A stretch of 64,000 nt of DNA from assembly GCF_009707515.1 (NCBI RefSeq), contig NZ_WLYI01000014.1, positions 1 through 64,000 of the forward strand, read 5' to 3'. The notes beneath the pieces are model-generated. The model did no database searches. It was not told where the DNA came from and saw only the letters and a list, made by a program, of their open reading frames with translations. Made by a program: the position numbers and the translations under genes. This stretch comes from Pseudomonas karstica (lineage in GTDB: Bacteria; Pseudomonadota; Gammaproteobacteria; Pseudomonadales; Pseudomonadaceae). Positions 60,116 through 64,000 of the stretch are shown piece after piece; within the stretch, counting starts at the first letter, position 1; each line of letters starts with the position of its first letter.

Positions 60116-61228
60116 TTATTTCAGTATTTTCTTATCTGATCGACGCATCATTACAAGCTGCGGCCCACTCAGGCCAACTTCTTCCACCAAGCCGTACTCG
60201 GGTAAATCATCTGTTGCGATGACCTTGCGCAGGTTCTCCGAGAACTTTTTGAGCGTCCCGGTGCTGCCGCTACGCGCATATAGAGTTTTAAATGCCCACT
60301 TTGCATCGTCTTTACCTGCGGCACGGCGCGCCAATCGGTAGACAAAACGCCCTATTCCCGATTCGATCAGGAAATAATCAGGGTGCACTGTCAGAATGTC
60401 CGGCTTTGCCCCCGAAGTGACTTCCCGATATATCCAGTTAGGTGCCTCAATCTCGACACTGGCCACCTTGCCGGTGTCGGTACGCGAAATTACGCGATAG
60501 TGGCTAATCAATCCCTCGGACTCTACCTCCCGCATGCTGCGCTTACCGTTTCGTGGGGAGCTTTCCCGCACGCTTTTGATAGTCGTACCTTTGAGGCGAT
60601 CTAGAGCACCCTCGACTTCTTTAAATTGGCGGCTTCCGTCGCCCTTCCGGCAGAATTTCAAAATGTCAGACACGTGCGATTTGAACACACGACACGGCTT
60701 CTCACCCTTCCCTTCTCGGTAGCGATTCATAGCCTCTGTTAGATAAGAAATCAGCATTAGCACGATGTCATAATCCCAAATTGACGCCATGCCATATGGG
60801 CCAGCTGTGACCTCGACGTAACCGTCTGAAAGGTTGTAGCGGCTGATTTCTCCCGCCCTTTTTTTCTGCTTGGATATTCGGAACACAGCCACATCCATCA
60901 TGCTGCGGCTATCGCGGGCGCTTACTTTGTACCGCGAAGGTACAACGGAATCAGCCTGCCTTTCGTGTTCACGCGGGCAAGGTATCGCCTTTTTAGCTGC
61001 AACTGGCGACCTCGGCGTTGGCAGATCCTGGCGTGGAGGCCTCTTTTTTTCTTCGGTACGCAGTCGCTCCTCTATTTCCCTAATCGACTCGCCCGGAAGT
61101 GCTGCGGCCTCCAGCTTCTTGCGGTACGCGGCGTGATTTTCTTCGATCCGTGACAACAGACTGCCAACTAGAAGTTGCCCATGGCCGCCGCTAGTCAAGG
61201 GATTGGCCCAGCATATGACGCGATGCAT
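60116..61228 (-). CDS. Plasmid replication initiator, RPA (RepA) family
   Basis: Protein of up to 370 residues. The first 115 are charged and of low conservation. The conserved initiator part begins near 120 (SRYNLSDGYVEVTAGPYGMASIWDYDIVLMLISYL) and continues with CRVFKSHVSDILKFCRKGDGSRQFKEVEGALDRLKGTTIKS and YFLIESGIGRFVYRLARRAAG. This pattern is the RPA family found on broad-host-range proteobacterial plasmids. It should bind the iterons located at its 3' side. The start is uncertain because no good ribosome site precedes the ATG at 61228. Confidence 0.9.
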   Translation of the reverse strand: MHRVICWANPLTSGGHGQLLVGSLLSRIEENHAAYRKKLEAAALPGESIREIEERLRTEEKKRPPRQDLPTPRSPVAAKKAIPCPREHERQADSVVPSRYKVSARDSRSMMDVAVFRISKQKKRAGEISRYNLSDGYVEVTAGPYGMASIWDYDIVLMLISYLTEAMNRYREGKGEKPCRVFKSHVSDILKFCRKGDGSRQFKEVEGALDRLKGTTIKSVRESSPRNGKRSMREVESEGLISHYRVISRTDTGKVASVEIEAPNWIYREVTSGAKPDILTVHPDYFLIESGIGRFVYRLARRAAGKDDAKWAFKTLYARSGSTGTLKKFSENLRKVIATDDLPEYGLVEEVGLSGPQLVMMRRSDKKILK

Positions 61229-61336
61229 GCCAACAGCTCATCCCGCAATCAAGTTCAGATCCATCTACAACCGGCAGCAGAAAACTCAGCACAAGCGGTT
61301 CATTCCCGGACACCGCCAGTACATCAATCGCCACGG

Positions 61337-61564
61337 CTAAACCCCCATTCCTGGGCGAATAGCGTGAGTGCCCGACGATTTGCGCGCGTCAATCCATTCT
61401 TCGATTTCAGTCAGATCCCACGCAACGTTCCGACTGGTTAGTGCGATACGGCGCGGGAACTCGCCCCGCTGCTCCATGTTGTAGATGGTGCGCTCAGCAA
61501 GCGGGATCATCGCGTGCAATTTCTTGCGGTTGATGAGCGTCTTACTCTTTGGCTTGTTCTCCAT
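61337..61564 (-). CDS. AlpA-family DNA-binding regulator / excisionase-like
   Basis: Protein of 75 residues with a winged-helix-like AlpA/MerR-type fold: LINRKKLHAMIPLAERTIYNMEQRGEFPRRIALTSRNVAWDLTEIEEWIDAR in outline, where WDLTEIEEWI is the family signature. Such proteins control integrase expression or excision in P4-like elements. It lies near the integrase and upstream of rep on the same strand, divergent from the gene at 61674. Confidence 0.9.
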   Translation of the reverse strand: MENKPKSKTLINRKKLHAMIPLAERTIYNMEQRGEFPRRIALTSRNVAWDLTEIEEWIDARKSSGTHAIRPGMGV

Positions 61565-61673
61565 GAGGTCACTTTCCTTCAGAGTTATCAGATGCTTGAC
61601 AATGCCTTCTAACGCCAGAATCAGGACGCAAAAAAGTTAGAATTTAGTTGTCATCCAGAGCTATCATCGGGCG

Positions 61674-62504
61674 ATGGGAAAATATGAAAAAGCGTCGAGC
61701 ACATACGATCCGCTTCTGAAAGTGCTGGTTAGAGAAAGCGATACATCGTCTGATCGCATCCGTGCGAAGTTGAGCAACCACTACGAGTGGTGCTTCTGCG
61801 AGCTATGCTGGCGATCTACCGAATATGCGATCAGCATGGCGGCGCCAAAGGTCTTCAAGCGTCTAAAACGCGGAAATATCAAAGCAGTGCCGCTAACAGA
61901 ATCTATTCGTACAGAAGCCCGGAAAAAAACCGATACCTTGGTGGCTCGCTATGAACGAGCATTGAAGGGAGAGTTCGGCAAGTACGAACCCCCGCGCATG
62001 CTGGGGAGATACTGCGACATGCAGGAGTTGCGCGGGGACTTTTCGGTCGCAGCATTCCGTGAGCATGTGGAGCGCCGAATGCTGGTTTCTACTTGGGCAC
62101 GCCACGGCGAATTACTGCGGCCTTCAGCCCTACCGGCCCATCCCGAGGGCGCAGCGAGACCGAGTAAACTCTACTGTGAAGTTCACAATCCGCGGCGCAG
62201 CGATGAAGCTCGCCGCGCTTACCAGCGCGACCGGAGGTTCACACTAGAGTATGAGGATTTAATTGAAAAAATCTGGTCCCAAGGAGCTGCCGTCCTCCCT
62301 AGGTGGGATATCGAGACATGGGCAGAAGTCAGGAAAAATGCCTATAACCAGCTCCAGGCACTCAAGTCACCAACAAGCTCAATGGATGATTTGTTAAACC
62401 AAGGCATTACGAATCAAGCTGAAATCGCCCGCCAACTTGGCGTATCACGCCAAGCAGTTTCTGCCGCCATCAAGCGACGGGGGCGAAAACAGGCAATGAG
62501 ATAA
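61674..62504 (+). CDS. Element-encoded protein with Zn-binding cysteines and C-terminal HTH
   Basis: Protein of 276 residues. Near residue 40 is CFCELCWRSTEY and near 165 is KLYCEVHNPRRSDEARRAYQRDRRF. Together they look like a split Cys/His zinc site. The C terminus (about 245-270, TNQAEIARQLGVSRQAVSAAIKRRG) is a helix-turn-helix. I infer a DNA-binding regulator. It is convergent with the integrase, with only 23 bases between the genes. The specific family is not known to me. Confidence 0.75.
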   Translation: MGKYEKASSTYDPLLKVLVRESDTSSDRIRAKLSNHYEWCFCELCWRSTEYAISMAAPKVFKRLKRGNIKAVPLTESIRTEARKKTDTLVARYERALKGEFGKYEPPRMLGRYCDMQELRGDFSVAAFREHVERRMLVSTWARHGELLRPSALPAHPEGAARPSKLYCEVHNPRRSDEARRAYQRDRRFTLEYEDLIEKIWSQGAAVLPRWDIETWAEVRKNAYNQLQALKSPTSSMDDLLNQGITNQAEIARQLGVSRQAVSAAIKRRGRKQAMR

Positions 62505-62527
62505 AAACGACCGAAGCTCTAACTTGA

Positions 62528-63745
62528 TTATCTGTAACCGTCGCCCGAACGGGGCCGATTGGCTGTCCACTCATCAATCATATCGGCCCAGTCCTGTAAC
62601 ATCGCAGTACGCTGCTCTCGATACTCGGCCTTGTTATAGACAGCCCTAACACCCTTCTGCTCGTGTGCAAGACATTTCTCAATCCAGTCTGAGTTGTAGC
62701 CCGCCTCGTGCAGCAGCGTGCTAGCTGTCCGTCTCAAATCATGCGGTCCGAACTTACTCAGCGGCTTCCCTTCTTTCTGCGCGAGCCGATAGCTCAGCGT
62801 CAGTACCTGATTGATGGTTGCGGTACTCATTGGCAGATCAGAATCGTACCGGGAAGGAAAGACGTATTCTGAACCACCGGCAAACGTCTTCAACGCAATG
62901 AAGAAGTCCAGCACCTGCCGAGACAAGAACACCAAATGGGGGTTGCGTCGCTTCATCCGCTCTTTCGGAATGGTCCAGAGGGCTTCACTAAAATTGATCT
63001 CATCCCAGGTGGCGTTGGTCAGCTCACTTTTTCGAACCATGGTGAGCAACAGCAGTTTAGCCGCCGCTCTCACGGAGGAGGCGGTGCCGATACGGTCCAA
63101 GTACTGGTACATCAACGCGATTTCGTCTGGACCCAAAGCGCGGTCACGAGGCTCAAATTTAGCGATGCTCGCAGAACGTACCAGATCGGCCGGGTTCTCG
63201 ACCTTCTGGCCACGCTCAATCGCCCATCGGAAAACCTGCATTACGATCTCACGGGAGTGCACCGCCGTTGCTGGGGCACCTCGCTCCACGATTGCATCGG
63301 TCAGCGCTCGCAGGTCCTCATGGTTGATTTCCACCAGCTTCTGATTACCAAACTTCGGTTTCAGCTCACGCTCATAAACAGAGCGCCGCATATCACGGGT
63401 CGAGTCAGCCATCTGATACCCGCGTAGCCATTTCTCGGCCCAGGCATCAAACGTTTCTGCTCCCTTGCTACGTGCCTTGTCACGGGCTTTCTCCTTGGCA
63501 GGTGACTTGCCAGCTGCAACCATCTTTTTGGCTTCACCAAGCCGCTCTCGCGCTTCTGCAAGCGTGATTCCACCTACACCATAGCGACCAAACGTGATCG
63601 TCTCCTGTCGTCCATTGATGGAGTAGTTGTAGCGAAACGAGATTGCGCCCGCAGCCGTGACAGCTACGTAAAGTCCATCACGGTCGTTCACTTTGTAGAG
63701 TTTTTCTTTCGGTTTGAGATTACGTAGCTTGGTATCGGTCAGCAT
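62528..63745 (-). CDS. P4-type tyrosine integrase
   Basis: Protein of 405 residues. The N-terminal DUF4102 arm-binding domain (about 1-85) has LRNLKPKEKLYKVNDRDGLYVAV and TFGRYGVGGITLAEAR. The core domain (about 200-390) keeps the catalytic set: Arg in LTMVRKSELTNATWDEI, HxxR in GPHDLRRTASTLLHEAGY, the second His in CLAHEQKGV and the Tyr in VYNKAEYREQR. It is transcribed away from the right element end, next to the duplicated terminator, as expected for an integrase beside its attachment site. Confidence 0.95.
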   Translation of the reverse strand: MLTDTKLRNLKPKEKLYKVNDRDGLYVAVTAAGAISFRYNYSINGRQETITFGRYGVGGITLAEARERLGEAKKMVAAGKSPAKEKARDKARSKGAETFDAWAEKWLRGYQMADSTRDMRRSVYERELKPKFGNQKLVEINHEDLRALTDAIVERGAPATAVHSREIVMQVFRWAIERGQKVENPADLVRSASIAKFEPRDRALGPDEIALMYQYLDRIGTASSVRAAAKLLLLTMVRKSELTNATWDEINFSEALWTIPKERMKRRNPHLVFLSRQVLDFFIALKTFAGGSEYVFPSRYDSDLPMSTATINQVLTLSYRLAQKEGKPLSKFGPHDLRRTASTLLHEAGYNSDWIEKCLAHEQKGVRAVYNKAEYREQRTAMLQDWADMIDEWTANRPRSGDGYR

Positions 63746-63771
63746 GAGGCTCGCGAATTCCGTTCAAAAAA

Positions 63772-64000
63772 TACCATGCTCAGAAACACACCCAAAACCG
63801 CGAGAAAACCCAATAAAACCCGGTGGATTATGAGTCTTGATACCATGCCCTTACCCACAAAGGCGACATGGTATCGAACACCGAGCATGGCATTTGGCTC
63901 AGTCAATGCCCCGTACCATGCCACATAAACACGGTGCTTGGCGATGCACAAAGCTGCCAGAACTTGCCAGACCCAAAAAACCAAAAGCCCGCAATTACGC
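63772..64000. other. Integrase-proximal end: arm-type repeats and duplicated guaA terminator
   Basis: TACCATGC occurs at 63772, 63841 and 63914 and inverted (CATGGTA) at 63867. These may be integrase or AlpA binding sites. The last 37 bases repeat 50281-50317 with a one-base shift between the A runs (CCC-A6-CC-A4 instead of CC-A6-CC-A5), then GCCCGCAATTACGC identical in both. No gene is supported upstream of the integrase in this stretch. Confidence 0.75.

Larger units (their letters stand above)
50370..64000. mobile_element. Integrated plasmid-derived mobilizable element (right end beyond window)
   Basis: The element begins where the sequence GAGTGGGAATGA (minus strand, 50381-50370), codons for Glu-Trp-Glu-stop as at the end of guaA, meets unrelated DNA. 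It contains a defence-like operon, an RP4-type oriT with traJ and traK homologues, trbJ and trbL, an iteron origin with a rep gene, an AlpA-like regulator and a P4-type integrase at the other edge. The 37 bases ending the window nearly repeat 50281-50317. guaA 3' ends are known integration hotspots. The exact right junction lies outside. Confidence 0.85.

Noticed and set aside
63739..63984. Small minus-strand frame upstream of the integrase
   Set aside because: It crosses the TACCATGC repeats and the duplicated terminator, so it is likelier to be regulatory DNA than a gene.

Overview
The window is a stretch of a Pseudomonas chromosome, most probably of the P. fluorescens group. The evidence is high-GC coding with Pseudomonas gene neighbourhoods (thrC-hom-dsbC-xerD; rplS-trmD-rimM-rpsP-ffh; a nag PTS cluster beside purL and mltF) and several families of intergenic REP-type inverted repeats. 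The last quarter is an integrated foreign element.

Layout. 1-9.9 kb: a YebE-like protein, periplasmic glucan protein OpgD, an Old Yellow Enzyme, RecJ, YaeQ, a CoA transferase and a periplasmic solute-binding-like protein. 10.2-15 kb: thrC, hom, dsbC and xerD, all on the minus strand. 15.0-15.8 kb: a small insertion-like patch with a possible HrpL-type promoter, an A+T-rich small gene and a truncated thioesterase remnant. 15.8-21.7 kb: the ribosomal and SRP block rpsP-rimM-trmD-rplS and ffh, then ccsA/ypjD- and corB-like genes. 22-27.8 kb: an MFS transporter, purT, a VUT transporter, DUF1289, a gamma carbonic anhydrase, two Nudix hydrolases and an L,D-transpeptidase. 27.9-35.3 kb: the complete N-acetylglucosamine module (GntR regulator, nagA, SIS-type deaminase, fused EIIA-HPr-EI, EIICB). 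35.8-41.8 kb: purL and mltF. 41.8-50.2 kb: a trehalose PTS module (Cys-less EIIB, fused EIIA-HPr-EI, LamB-like porin, treC, treB, treR).

50.37-64.0 kb: a mobile element. It appears to sit at the 3' end of guaA: the last codons of guaA and its terminator are recognisable just after treR, and the terminator sequence recurs at the right edge of the window beside a P4-type integrase. The cargo at the left end is a three-gene A+T-rich operon: a COG4938-like ATPase, a protein with a TOPRIM-like E...DxD pattern, and a DUF262 protein. I consider it the best candidate here for an undescribed anti-phage or genome-defence system. The rest is plasmid-derived: an IncP/RP4-like oriT between traJ and traK homologues, a 160-bp tract of helically phased 10-bp repeats, trbJ, a small trbK-position gene, trbL, iterons with an RPA-family replication initiator, an AlpA-like regulator and the integrase. 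No relaxase and no trbB-I genes are visible, so the element looks mobilizable in trans.

In the two sugar modules, import by EIIC/EIIB proteins, phosphoryl transfer by cytosolic EIIA-HPr-EI fusions and catabolism are each encoded together. The GntR-type regulators have plausible operators: tandem TGGTATT repeats inside a putative promoter for nag, and paired ACTCGT-N4-ACGAGT sites for tre. All calls were made by reading the sequence. No database search was run.
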